DNA of 64,000 nucleotides from Fistularia commersonii. Taxonomy: Eukaryota; Chordata; Actinopteri; Syngnathiformes; Fistulariidae. The first letter of the stretch is position 1; each line of letters begins with the position of its first letter. The notes below the pieces were generated by a model that saw only the letters and a program-made list of their open reading frames with translations, was not told where the DNA came from and made no database searches. This document shows positions 37,670-49,089 of the stretch, piece by piece. The stretch is taken from assembly GCA_037954325.1 (NCBI GenBank), contig JBBMNZ010000035.1, forward strand, positions 5,456,001-5,520,000, read 5' to 3'. The position numbers and the translations under genes were made by a program.

Positions 37670-38980
37670 CTGTCAGGGCCCACTCTATTCAAAATTTATG
37701 AATATTTTTTTTTTAGGTTATCAAACAGATATTAATGTGATAACAGAGAAGACTTGAGCTCTGATCCCATTTAGAGATTACAGTTGTATCCATTGTGAGA
37801 GATGCTGATGATTTTCTGACATGGAGGCGAGGAGCCTTTGCTTGAGATATACCGAAATACACATCATCCCTATATTTCTCATTCCCAAATGTTGATTGTT
37901 GCATCGTTGTAAATGACATGATCCATCAGAAAAAATCAGTTGCAAACAATCATTTTCTAGTGTTTCTCACCAAGAATGCAATCAGCTTGTTATAATATTA
38001 CAAGTAATTACAATGATTGGCACCGGTAGCAACGAATCCCAGCTTAAATTTATCTCAGGACTGAGATTTTGTGTCGCTCAAGCAGAATGTAAATAGAAGG
38101 TGAACTGAGGAAGGATTTGACATTTTTATTAGTCTTACTACAGAGCAGAAAAGTACTCAAGAGTAATCTTACTCTCGCTACCTGTTCTTGCCAGACTGAG
38201 TCTGGATGTCTTCTTGGGATCTAGATGGAGGCAAAATCAGAGAGGCAAAACCAAGAGCCGAAGTTTCATGATGAACTAATGACTTTACACGGCCATCGAA
38301 ACTGGATGCCTAAGTGATAGATTTAAGCCGCCAGGAGCATTTTAAAATCCATATCCGTTTTAAACTCCGAAACAAGTGTAGGGGGTGAAGAATGGAGCGT
38401 CCTGAAAATGACCTTCATTTGCATCCTACTTGTCTCCGCGTTTCACGAAAACGTTCAAAAATGGGTTCTGAGTGGGCGGTCATTTCACTTTCATTCTGTT
38501 TGGGTTAAGCACGTTAAAAAAGATGGGACGCATGTCATTTACTCAAGCACAAAGACGTGGAGAGTCAAAAGCTCATGTGTTTCTGTATGCCACGTTACTG
38601 TATTTTTAGGGTTTTGGTTTGACCTGTGTGCAGTAAACCTTCTGGTAAATACGTGAAAGACATGTTTGGAAATTAATGGCATTCTTATTTCACACTCCGA
38701 TTAGACGACGGGCCACACAAGACCAGGGTATTGTGGTATCTGAGAGAGGCATGAGGTAACAGCATGAACTTATCGAGCATTAGCTGAGGGTGAAACTCAT
38801 TTAATTCTCAGTTTATTTATATTCTGACCCTGACCTTTGGTCACAGGCTAATGCTAATGACTGAAATTAAAATTAAGCTGTGTATGAAGTGGCGTTTTCA
38901 CTCTGAGTGGTCTGGTATGGACCACCGGGACCCTTGTGTACTATAGTATAATTCTTGCCGCTGGCGGGCAAAGACATTAC
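37670..38980. other. Intergenic, no gene seen
   Basis: AT-rich sequence without a coding region or repeat that I recognise. Confidence 0.45.
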
Positions 38981-38989
38981 CCCTTACAG

Positions 38990-39363
38990 CAGGGGTGTCA
39001 AACTCATTTTCACCGAGGGCAATATCAGCATCATGGTTGCCCTTAAAGTGCCACATTGAATGGTAACACTATCAACGGAACCAAATGTAAAATAAATGTA
39101 ACTACTCCTTCATGCTAAATAACTCAGAATTTATGATTCACTCAAATCATAAATGTTACATATGCATTCCCATCTTTCTCGAAACAGCCTTCCATCTGCA
39201 TCAACTTTCCTCTTCCTGGACCTTTAGGGATCATTTGTATTTCTCAATACCCGCCATTGATCTGGATTGACTGCAATCTAATGGCGGGTAATGTGATCGG
39301 TGTGAATTGTGGGATATGTAGTTTATGATCAAATGCATGCGTTTGACGTATTTATTTGAAAAC
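38990..39363 (+). mobile_element. hAT-like repeat, left part (interrupted)
   Basis: CAGGGGTGTCAAACTCATTTTCACCGAGGGCAATATCAGCATCATGGTTGCCC is the left end of a common hAT-Charlie-like nonautonomous element (usual form CAGGGGTGTCAAACTCATTTTC). A later piece, GGGCCACATAAAATGAGGCCACATAAAATC at 39804-39833, suits the internal part of the same repeat, so the LINE tail at 39364-39798 appears to be inserted into it. The right end is not found. Confidence 0.6.
39248..39290. repeat. Perfect 11-bp inverted repeat (hairpin)
   Basis: TACCCGCCATT at 39248-39258 is exactly reverse-complementary to AATGGCGGGTA at 39280-39290, with a 21-nt spacer. It lies inside the hAT-like repeat and is most simply part of its secondary structure. 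Confidence 0.6.
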
Positions 39364-39798
39364 AAGAATAAGAATAAGAACGAGAGAATAAGAATCAGAA
39401 CAGCTTTATAAAATTGTTGTGCCAGAGTTACGAGAAAAACAGTAAAAAACAGTAAAAAAAAAAAAGGGGGGGGTATAAGAACTACAAATAAACTATAGTG
39501 TCGTAACAAGTGGAGACTATAAAGTGTCTTAAGGTCTTAAGTACCAAGTGAAAGATAAGAAGTGCACAAGAGCATGAAAAAATATTGTACATGTAGCTGT
39601 TATGAACTGAAATATTGCACAGTTAGGAACATATTTACAGATAAATTATTACAATTTACAGTAAGCAGGTACGTTTGTTTTTTTTTTTTTAAGATTTAAG
39701 ATTTTGAGATTTTCTGCGGCTGAAGGGAGAGGAATTAAAAAGTCTGATAGCCTCGTGTAGGAAAGACCTCCTGTGGCGTTCGGACCTTCTAAGACGCT
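39364..39798 (-). mobile_element. LINE 3' end fragment with AGAATA-type tail
   Basis: A tail of AAGAATAAGAACGAGAGAATAAGAATCAGAACAGCTTTATA precedes a stretch with GATAAGAAGTGCACAAGAGCATG and GAACTGAAATATTGCACAGTTA. These are hallmarks of the 3' region of a fish LINE lying on the minus strand. The other side has GATAGCCTCGTGTAGGAAAGACCTCC, which fits the post-RT region of these elements. The reading frame is not intact. Confidence 0.6.
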
Positions 39799-39865
39799 GT
39801 CATGGGCCACATAAAATGAGGCCACATAAAATCACTTGCCTCTTCAGGAGTAAAAGCTTTATTAT

Positions 39866-39925
39866 AGAATAGACAATACCTTTATTTGACCCCCATTGGG
39901 AAAGACAGTTCATGGTTTGCTTATT
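39866..39925 (-). mobile_element. LINE 3' terminus, short
   Basis: AGAATAGACAATACCTTTATTTGACCCCCATTGGGAAA reads on the minus strand as TTTCCCAATGGGGGTCAAATAAAGGTATTG, the usual ending of fish L2/Rex-type LINEs (TCCCC..GGGGAT.AATAAAGT). Only the very end is visible. Confidence 0.45.
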
Positions 39926-40981
39926 CAAGGTAAAGGGCTTCCCTCACATATCTTATCTTCATAGGCAGGTGACAGTTTGCGCACAAGAAGCCCCCTTAAA
40001 GTTTGAATAATTAAGTGAAAAGCAAATCAAATTTGACCATCCGGTATCGTGAAAACAAGGGACGTGCTTTTTTCCTGTAAAAAAATACACCCATGACTTT
40101 TCAATTAAATACAGACTCTAAAGAGATGACCTCTCTTTGCCTTCAATTGGAGCATTTAATTGAATCGACAAGCACCTATTCCGTTGCGAAAAATGTTATT
40201 AGCTCGGCTTTATGAGGCGACAAGTCTGATGAATGCAATACCCCCTATACTTAGTAGTCGGGGATGCGCCTCCTGGTTTTAGGCATGTAATCTACACCAT
40301 CTTGGCCATATAAGTGGACTGGTGTCAGACCAACAAGATAGTGCCGGGGGAAGAGATTGTAAGGAGAAAGACAGAGAGAGGTTGAGAAATAATGTGAGAA
40401 AGCCAATGAGTGTGAGACTGATGGCAGGTGTGCGCAATAGATGGAGTTTCCTTCTTTCCCATTCTCACTTGGACAGATAAACTACAGCACACCTTATAGT
40501 CAGACAAGGATTCAGTGATTGATCAAACAATTGATTATCTCTGCAACCGAGTCTTCTCAATTCCACCTCTATCTTATCCTCGCGCAGCTGAAACATAATC
40601 CTTTCTGGACTTACTGTTATTAATCAAATACTCTTGTGTTCCCATACGGTTTCTCATCGTACATGCCTTGCAGGAAACCCACCTCTCGCATTTCAAGGCT
40701 GTTGCAATGCAAAAGGAACACATGACAAATTACATGGTGTTAGTTTCCCCCTACAATATTTGCTTAAAGGTATGAACATGACACACAATGGAATCCATTA
40801 TAGACCCCCTTATTCTTTCCTGACAAGCTCTGTTTGTGAGACAGATAGTGGGGCAGAAGTGAAGTCTCTGGCTAATAGCCTAATCTCTTGACTGTTTGGC
40901 TCACTTGGGCTGTGTATGTGCACGGGCACAATGCGCTGCTGCTTTTGTATATTTGTTGAAGAGGAGCGCTTTTGAGTAAAT

Positions 40982-41075
40982 TAGAATAGAATAGAATAGA
41001 ATAGAATAGAATAGAATAGAATAGAATAGAATATTCTTTTAATCGCCCCGCAGTGAAATTTGAACGTTTTGGTTA
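40982..41075 (-). repeat. LINE 3' end with (TAGAA)10 microsatellite
   Basis: Ten copies of TAGAA (40982-41031) are followed by ATTCTTTTAATCGCCCCGCAGTGAAATTTGAACG. Read on the minus strand this is a LINE-type end (CACTGCGGGGCGATTAAAAGAAT) with a (TTCTA)n tail. The tail unit is the same pentanucleotide as at 668-722, there on the plus strand. Confidence 0.6.
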
Positions 41076-41104
41076 TTTTTTTCCATTCTGCAGATATGTT
41101 TTTG

Positions 41105-41843
41105 CAGGTGTGCACACTTTTAAAATGTCCAAGTTAAAATGATCTACCTACTATAAACATGCAAAACATTTTTTTTTTTTTATGAATATATTGGGAATTC
41201 TTAATGCTGTATGTATGATATTTGTTGGTGTACCTTGCATGACCTGCATGAATCCGTATGACACAATACAAATTTCTGTGCTCTGATTACTTGTACTGAA
41301 TGGAATCAGCCACGAATGTATAGTCCAAACTATAGCTATTGCTAGCCAGCCTCAATAACACTTCTAAACGATCATCATAGTTTTTATAAACCGTCCGAAA
41401 ATGCCGCTCCACATTTCTCTTCTTCGGTATAACGATAGTAGATTGGCAGATGTGGCAAACGCACTTTGAAAATGATATAGTAAAAAATAAGTCCTCCTCC
41501 CACTCCTTATGGAAGTGGTAGATTTTTTAATTCTTACTTGGTCCAGTTCCCCCACTCACTTGAATACCCTTTGTTATGTTTAAAAGAAATAAATTGTAGG
41601 ATAACTATGTAACTCGCTTGCTTGCTGGGGTTTTACAGCACTTAGTACTGTTGTATGTGCATTAGCAGCGAGCCATGTATCAGAAATGGTCAGATGTCAG
41701 ACTGGAGGCCCAATTAAGTGACAAATTTCCTAGTTAGGGCAGATGATTGGTTGACGTCTTTTTTTTTAATACCATGTGATCTACCCACGCTACCTTTGCA
41801 ATCGACCGGTAGATCGCGACCGAGATGGTACTTGGCACCCCTG
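41105..41843 (+). mobile_element. hAT-type MITE, copy 2 (739 bp)
   Basis: Same family, size and orientation as copy 1. It starts CAGGTGTGCACAC and ends CTTGGCACCCCTG. Shared internal blocks include AAAATGATCTACC near the left, CACTTTGAAAATGA and CTTGGTCCAG in the middle and ACGCTACCTTTGCAATCGACCGGTAGATCGCGA near the right. Flanks TGTTTTTG (left) and TTTTTTTT (right) give only a weak 8-bp duplication. No transposase frame. Confidence 0.75.
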
Positions 41844-41954
41844 TTTTTTTTTGCATATTGAACAGGTGTTTTCTGTTCTTAAAGGAATGATTACCTTTAA
41901 TAACAGAACCCTGAAACAAAGTTATACATCTGTCCAAAAAAGACTGAAAATAAT

Positions 41955-42300
41955 GTAATAATGCTGAATTTTTCCCCGAAGGGTCACGCCACAGCGAGTC
42001 AACCTCCTCCATTTAACCCTATTCTCTGTATCCTCCTGTCTCACACCAACTAAGTTCATGTCCTCTCTCACTACGTCCATAAATCTTCTCCTCGGTCTTC
42101 CTCTCGACCTCCTGCCTGGCAGCTCCAATTCCAGCATCCGTTTACCGATATATTCACTATCCCTCCTCTGTACAAGACCCAACCATCTCAATCTGGCTTC
42201 TCTGACCTTCTTTCCAAAACATCTAACATGTGCTGTTCCTCTGATAGCCTCATTCCTGATCCTATCCATCCACATCACTCCCAAAGAGAGCTTCAACAAA
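41955..42300 (-). mobile_element. LINE ORF2 C-terminal region
   Basis: The minus strand carries an open frame reading DRIRNEAIRGTAHVRCFG, LRWLGLVQRRDSEYIGKRM, PGRRSRGRPRRRFMDVVRED and then KWRRLTRCG at its end. This is the C-terminal end of ORF2 of a highly abundant fish non-LTR retrotransposon, 3' truncated here beyond the GVTL end. The frame is open over about 330 bases, so this copy is fairly young or well preserved, but the RT and endonuclease domains are absent. The clade is not assigned. Confidence 0.75.
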
Positions 42301-45300
42301 ACTTGTTTTCCAGCAAATAAGTTCTTTAAAAATCAGACAATGTGATTTTCTGTAATTTTTTTTTTCGCATTCTTTGTCTCATAGTTGAAGTGTACCAATG
42401 ATGAAAATGACAGGCCTCTCTTATCTTTTTAAGAAGGAGAACTTGCACAATTGGTGACTGACTAAATACTTTTTTATACCTCTATACATGTCCTGCACCA
42501 GACTTCAAACAGAGAAGCGGTAATTGAAAGATGAATTAATTGCTGTATTTTGGGATGAAAAGAAGAAATTTTGACAACAGGAAATAACTATGTTGTGTGA
42601 CCAATCCACTCCCTGTTTAAATATGTTGCACTCAACCACAGAAAAAAAAAAAGGATATAATCGACTGCAATGACCTTGTACCGTCTAGATTTACATACCG
42701 GGTCGTCGCATCAAGCCAAAGGAACATACCCAAGACGACAAGAGAGGTAATCACCGGCATTTTTAGGTTCTCTTTGCCTCATGTTGGTGAGTTGTATGCA
42801 GAAAGAAAATGAAAATATATTCCTCGTGATAAACTGATGCTAATTCAAAACATATTGCACGACTCAAAGCGTCCCCTGATATAACAGGAACCCAAATGAC
42901 GACTTCGACATCGACACAGTTCCCGTGTAACTGAATGAAGCAGTGTGAATTCATTTGTTCGCTATGCTGGGGTCGATCCCAGCGGGCATCAAGCAAGAGA
43001 TAGGGTTAACTTGCACAAGTCCCTCGTGAATCACACGGAAACATACGGAGCTATTCCTTTCAAACATTATTTCTGTTATCCACGCCTATGGAGAACCTCT
43101 TCAGTAATGAGTAAAACATGTGTGAATGCTATCGAAACATTTTCAATCAAAAGTCATGCCATTGCTTCAATACTGGTTTGAAAACCTCATTCAAGTCTTT
43201 CGGTCTTTACAACAAAAACATATCGACTTGGTGATACATGTTTTCTTAAACAACTCTGCTGCCATTGGATAAGAAAGTCACATTGAGATAGCCATTAAGA
43301 TAATCACATTTGCATTTATGTATATCCTAGACCGATGAGTATGTCCATTAAAGTCCACTTGGGAATGCAGAAGTTTGCCAGTATATTGTGTTTTTACTTT
43401 TATAATGCCGGTATCGCATGAATATGAATCGCTGCAGAGCTGGTCGGGGGTCAACAACCTCTTTAGATCCTCTAATTTATAAAGAAAATGTTATTATTCA
43501 GCTTATTTTTCATAGTGAAGCGATATAAAATATACACTGGACATTATCATAGCTTTAACCTAAGAAATATAACCAAACAATGGGAAGACTAATGATTATT
43601 AGATTTGCCTATTTGTCACTTTGCAAACACATTTACATTGGAAATAAACTAAAGTTTCAATAGTCGTTGCATGTCATCCACAATGTAAGAATGTACATCT
43701 GTAATATTAGATTATCTTAATGTTGATATTGATTTTTTTTCCATTATAAAGTGGTGTATTTGGATAACATTAAAATGCAAGTAAAAATACCATCTCTATA
43801 CAGAACAGAGGTGAATGTATCTGGAAAGTATGGACCAAATGGACCACAATATTATGTTGCAATTTCAGCATTTTTACGAGCAAAAAATACACAAGACCTT
43901 GAATATATGGATATGCTTTACATAGAACTATTCCCTGACTGGTATTAGCACTTACTGAAATATCTGAACTGCAAGATTCTGCAGACCTGCTGTCCCTGAA
44001 TGTCTTTTCAGAGGTTCAGCAGGAATAGCTGCTCTTAAAAAAAAAAAAAAAAAAACATCAGTCAAGCTTGCTCCTACTAATGAAAGGTTTCTCTTGTTAA
44101 GAAGAACGGCACCTTCCTACTGGGCAACCGAGACAAGGCTGAAAAAGTGACATCCTGGGCTACACTTAAATTTCCACACACATAAGCGTGCCGGTGCGTG
44201 CGTGTGTGCACGTGCACACAAACACACACAGTTTATCACGGCCCATTACCCAGCCCTTGGTACAGCGGGGAGGGAAGACTGGCAGGTATTGATCCACAAA
44301 AGCAAGTCCAGGTAGGAATTCACAAAGACCGCAGCGAGCACAGGGAGCAGAGCCAAACCTCATCCTGTCACTTTCTGCGCACTCTCTGTCCTTCATCTCA
44401 CCCTCTTCCCACTCTGTCTCAAACACTCACACACAAACACAAAGGGTAACTGAAGTACTCCTGTACTTGTGATTAAGAGATTGGTTTTTACTTTCTTTTG
44501 TGTGTGTGTGTGGGGGTGTGTGTATGTGTTCCCGGGCATGCATTAATCATTTCTACTGCACAGACCGTGTCCTGTGGACAGGACACAGGCCTGCTGTAAC
44601 TTTGTTATGGGCTATTAAAATCTACAAAAGGTAACTCTTACCTTCTACAAGGAGAGAGAAACATTCAGTTACTTGGGAAACAGACAATATCAATTACCAT
44701 CTTTGTGACAAAAGATGATACTACAAAGTTCAGTCTTTTTGAAAATGTCATGCAGGTTTTTCGGGTAATTTTTTCACTGAAAATATATGTAAACCCCACA
44801 TGTAACAGTGCTGATATGGTAGTAATGTAACCTTGGGAAAAGATCTATTGATAGGTTATAAAATCATCACATTGTACCTGCGTTCAATGCATCAAACTCA
44901 TTATATACATGGAATGGATGTTGGTGTTTTCCTGTGAGTGACGGTCCAACAAAATTCATGATCGCACCATTATGTAGGCATTAAAAGAATTACAACTTTT
45001 TAACAAACCCCCTCAGGAAAAATTTAAAAAAAATTAAAAAGTCTCTGGGGCTGTTCTTCTCTTCATCTACCAACATTAAGTCAAAAAAAAATCTGATGAT
45101 TCTAAATCATGTTTACATGATCCTTAATCTGCTTTATTTTTTGGTAACCTTCTGACCATCTGTTTTAGCCCCTATTATTACAATACAGACATTAAACTGA
45201 TACTGCTAATACCAATTTTTATTTCAATGTTCCTCGATTTCAACGTCGCAGTTTTGATGGTAGAAAAATAATTTCCATAAGCGCCGTAGTAATAACCTCC

Positions 45301-46923
45301 AAAATAGTTAAAATCTTTTTAACATTACTTGGACGACTTTATTTGAAATTCTGGATTGATTCATTTGGCTACGATAGCAGATAAGTAGATATGCTAATCA
45401 TAATTATAATGATGGTGGCCTGAATGAGATAAAAAGCCTCTCATCCACCCAGAAAGCACTAGAAACTCTATGGTTGTGTATAATCCATTCCCCAGGGTTG
45501 TTATTGCAAGTTTTTGAGTGCTTTGATCTGGGATGGATAAAGGAAACAGGGGTCACCAAGTCACCCTGCAAAAAGCTACATAACCACCGTACTCACTCCT
45601 CCTTACGGTGCTCAATCCTTCTGATATTCTTGTCTATTATCCCCATCTACCACTTTGTCTTTCACGCCGTCTTTCATCCTTCCGCAGAATCCCCTTTACC
45701 CCTTTTAGGGTTGGTTATACTTCATTCCTTAATCATTTATTCACATCCGCAGTGATCTCCTCTTATTCTCGTAGCTACAGCTGCTGTTGCTGTTACCTCT
45801 ATAGCAGCCCGGATTTTCTTCCAATAAATTCCTCCTCCCAGGTTAATAGCTAGAATTTTATTTCTTTTGGTCCCGGGACGTTCATTTACCGTGATCACAA
45901 AGTAACCTGTAAGAATTACCGACCAGCATGTTCCTAATAACATGTCATGGTCCACTTAATCAAAAATCCAGTTCGTCCCAGTGCATAGATTTACCAAAAT
46001 CTGTTTGTTGCTTTCCACTGAAAAAGTTAATTATTTTCCCATCTGGTGGTTAAACGTTGCGCTGAGGTAAATCACACGCTGGGACTATGGCTTTAGAACT
46101 CATAAATTAAAAGATTTTAACGGGAGTTACTATAAAAGCATTGTCAACCATTATCATAATTCATTTTTACCGGGCGATGCTGATCAGACACATTTCATGC
46201 TGAGAGCATTAAATGAATAATGATGCAAACAAACAGGGAAGTCTTGGGAAGAACATTTATCACTCTGATTAATTCTTTTTGGGTCAAAAAAATTTAATAA
46301 AATGCTCGCTCATATTTCTGACAGTCACAATAATGCAAAGGCCTTTTCTGTAAATAACTTCAATAAAATAATGTATGCATTTTCTGATGTCTTCTCTGTA
46401 TATTTATATGCAATAAAAAGATCGAGTCTCAAACAATTCTGTTTCCCTGGTAATAAGACCCTTTCCACAATGAAGCCAATGACTTCAGCATGAGGCCATT
46501 ATAAACGTATTTGACTATGGCTAGGTGTAACCATGGAAACAGCCACCTGGCTATGTGTTGTGAGAATCAAAATTAAGAGAACAAATAAATATAAGTTCCA
46601 GATATAATTCATTTAGTCCTTGAAAATTATGTATTTCACATGCTCTGTCTCAGTAGGTGATAATGTTTATAGAGGCTATAACACATTATCACCTTCCCAC
46701 TCTGTGGGTCCATTTTCAGAGTCTTTTTCAGAGGAAAATAGATGAAATTTTCGATGTTGTACATTTCAAAGAAAAAAAAGGTACTATTCATACTCATACT
46801 AACATGACCTCTCTTTTTTAATTTTGATTGTTTCTCAGGTATCGGGATCAATTCTTCCGGGTACCAGCGGGGGTTAATGCATAATTCAACAGCAGCACCA
46901 TAGGGGAGACAGAGTGCAAGTGA

Positions 46924-46944
46924 CTGTGTGTGTGTGTGTGTGTG
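46924..46944. repeat. GT microsatellite
   Basis: About 10 GT units. Confidence 0.8.
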
Positions 46945-48077
46945 TCTGTTTGTCTGGCTGTCTGGAATTTTTAGAGAATTTGTGAGACTCGGTGAATATA
47001 CAGAGTCCTTGCTTGATTCAAAAGTACAATTGTATGTGGCAGATAGAGTTTTGATAGATTTCAGGGAAATTAAACCATTAGCCATGATTCCAATGACAGG
47101 AGGAGGTGGTGGATAAGCCTATCTTCTCCGTGCACTTTACAGTGAAGTGAGAGACATTCCCTACAATAAATCAGTATATCGAATGAATCCTTCTACAGCA
47201 TATTTGAATTTTTGAAAGAAAGACAGAATGGAGTCAGAACTACTTTTTCACTACTTTTGCCTATAAACACATAAGACACCAAGGTATCTCCTTGCAATAG
47301 ATGTGTCTAAATTGAGCAAAAACAATGGCACCACTATCCCTATTGCTAAAAATTGTAGATTTCTGCTCTGCCCCATCTGGTTTCAAGATGACAGTCTACT
47401 TTTCTGAATCTCAGGTCCAATCACCTGTGCAGGCAAGTTAGATTCGAAGTACATTTTCATCGTAGACTAAGCCAATTCCAGCTGATATGTGTGATGCGAT
47501 GCTAGGCTGCCAAGCTTAACAAGGCGGGTTAAATCCTTACCGGGCTGCGTGTTAGCCTGTATTCTACTGTCTGTCCTTTGTAAGTTACATTAGTTATAAA
47601 AGTATACCGAGGAGGTCAATAGGTGAATTACAAGTATCAATCTTGGGGTCTTGGGTGTGTGATTAGCTACCGACCAGACAACCAATGCAGATATTTTATT
47701 GACTCCTCGCCAGTGCTGTGGCGTCTAAGTGGTTGGCAACAGATTACGGGTTGTTCTGATGCCATAAATAAATAATTTCCCTTAGTCTTTGCAATCAAAA
47801 GACTTGCCTTTGGCATTCAGAGGCATGCACAACCCAAATCAAAGCTGAGATCCCCCCAGGTGTTTTTTTTCTTCCTGGCAACTCACGAATCACAGTCACA
47901 TTCACCCCAAGTGTGACGTCAACACTGACCCTGCCTCCTTAAGCCTCCTGAAGTACAATCACAGCACTATTATAAAGTTAGAAAACTTGAAAACTCAAGT
48001 GTTACAAACACTGAAGTCCCCATTTTGGGAAGCAATGCAAGCAGCCAAGCATGAAGTGTGGAATATAAAGTAATTAG

Positions 48078-48098
48078 CAAACACACACACACACACAT
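48078..48098. repeat. CA microsatellite
   Basis: About 10 CA units. Confidence 0.8.
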
Positions 48099-48469
48099 GC
48101 ACACAAACACTCAAACATGGCTGACCAGAAACACTGGACATCAATACAATACATGGGTCAAGAATATGGTTCCTGAGTGAAGTTGAATAAAAAATTAGAA
48201 ATAAAAAAAGGGTACTTGAAGAATACGTCACAATCCTTCAGAAAATAAAAGGAATAAAAAAAATGGTTTTCTTTCTCTTGAATTTTCATGTATTCCGCTT
48301 TTATCCCGGGTCCCACCATATTTGGTTTTATTTGCAATGCAGAATATCAGCGGAAATCAGTCACTCTTTTATTTCATACCTCTTATCCTGCATACAAGCT
48401 CATGAGGGCACCGGAGCCAGAGGGGCAAGAGGTACACCTTCTGATCAACCCACTAGTCTATCTTTTGAT

Positions 48470-48634
48470 GTTTTAGGTCTGTGGGAGAATCAGAGAACCC
48501 ATAGAGAACCACACAGACACTGGGGGAGCGGGAAAGTTGCACACAGAAAAACCCCAGTTGGCCACCAGAGTTAAACCAGGAACCTTCTTATTGTGAGACG
48601 ATACTGCTAACCACTCCACTACCATGCTGTATTG
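48470..48634 (-). repeat. Dispersed tRNA-derived-type repeat, 5' half
   Basis: The minus strand starts CAGCATGGTAGTGGAGTGGTTAGCAG, then TAAGAAGGTTCCTGGTTTAA, TTTTTCTGTGTGCAACTTTC and GATTCTCCCACAGACC. This is the same block order as the copy at 9698; the 3' part (GGATAAGC..ATGGATGG) is lacking. Confidence 0.65.
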
Positions 48635-48812
48635 TTGAAATTTTGTACCTCAAACCAACAAAAGCCAGATAAGTGACAGGATGCTTCAGCGCTGGTTTCG
48701 TCCATCATGTCCACTGGCTCACAAATATTTGACCCATTTCACTTTTAAAAACTTTTCTTTTTCCGTTTGCAGCTCTGACTTGAGTTGAAGATAGTAAAAT
48801 GAGAGACAAATA

Positions 48813-49087
48813 CAGGACTGTCTCAGAAAATTAGAATATTGTGATAAAGTTATTTATCTTCTGTAATGCAATTACAAAAAAAAATGTCATACATTCTCAA
48901 ATCAACTGAAATATTGCAAGCCTTTTATTATCTTAATATTGCTGATTATGGCTTACATCTTAAGAAAACTGAAAAATCCTATCTCAAAATATTAGCCTAA
49001 CACGAAAAAGTAATTTTTGTTTTTTTAATTGCATTACAGAAGATAAAGAACTCTACCGCAATATTCTAATATTCGGAGACAGTCCTG
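48813..49087. mobile_element. Mariner/Tc1-type palindromic MITE
   Basis: Left end CAGGACTGTCTCAGAAAATTAGAATATTGTG and right end ending CAATATTCTAATATTCGGAGACAGTCCTG are inverted copies. TA dinucleotides flank both sides (48811-48812 and 49088-49089), the target of Tc1/mariner elements. The inverted arms continue inward (CTTCTGTAATGCAATTA and TAATTGCATTACAGAAGA... form). I recognise this as a widespread animal mariner-type MITE. The right arm is shorter than the left, so the copy carries an internal deletion of the palindrome. It encodes no protein. Confidence 0.85.
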
Positions 49088-49089
49088 TA

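Larger units (their letters stand above)
42310..48460. other. Intergenic, no gene seen
   Basis: AT-rich sequence with CA/GT microsatellites (44208-44230 imperfect, 44501-44527, 46924-46944, 48078-48098) and A-runs. The frame at 43751-43948 is open but has no recognised domain. Nothing else could be supported. Confidence 0.45.

Noticed and set aside
43751..43948. 65-codon frame with balanced composition (VNVSGKYGPNGPQYYV)
   Set aside because: Looks mildly protein-like but has no start context, splice signals or recognised family; not enough to call a gene.
46636..47085. 149-codon minus-strand frame
   Set aside because: It contains an HTHTHT microsatellite stretch and poly-Phe from an A-run, with no domain; chance frame in AT-rich DNA.
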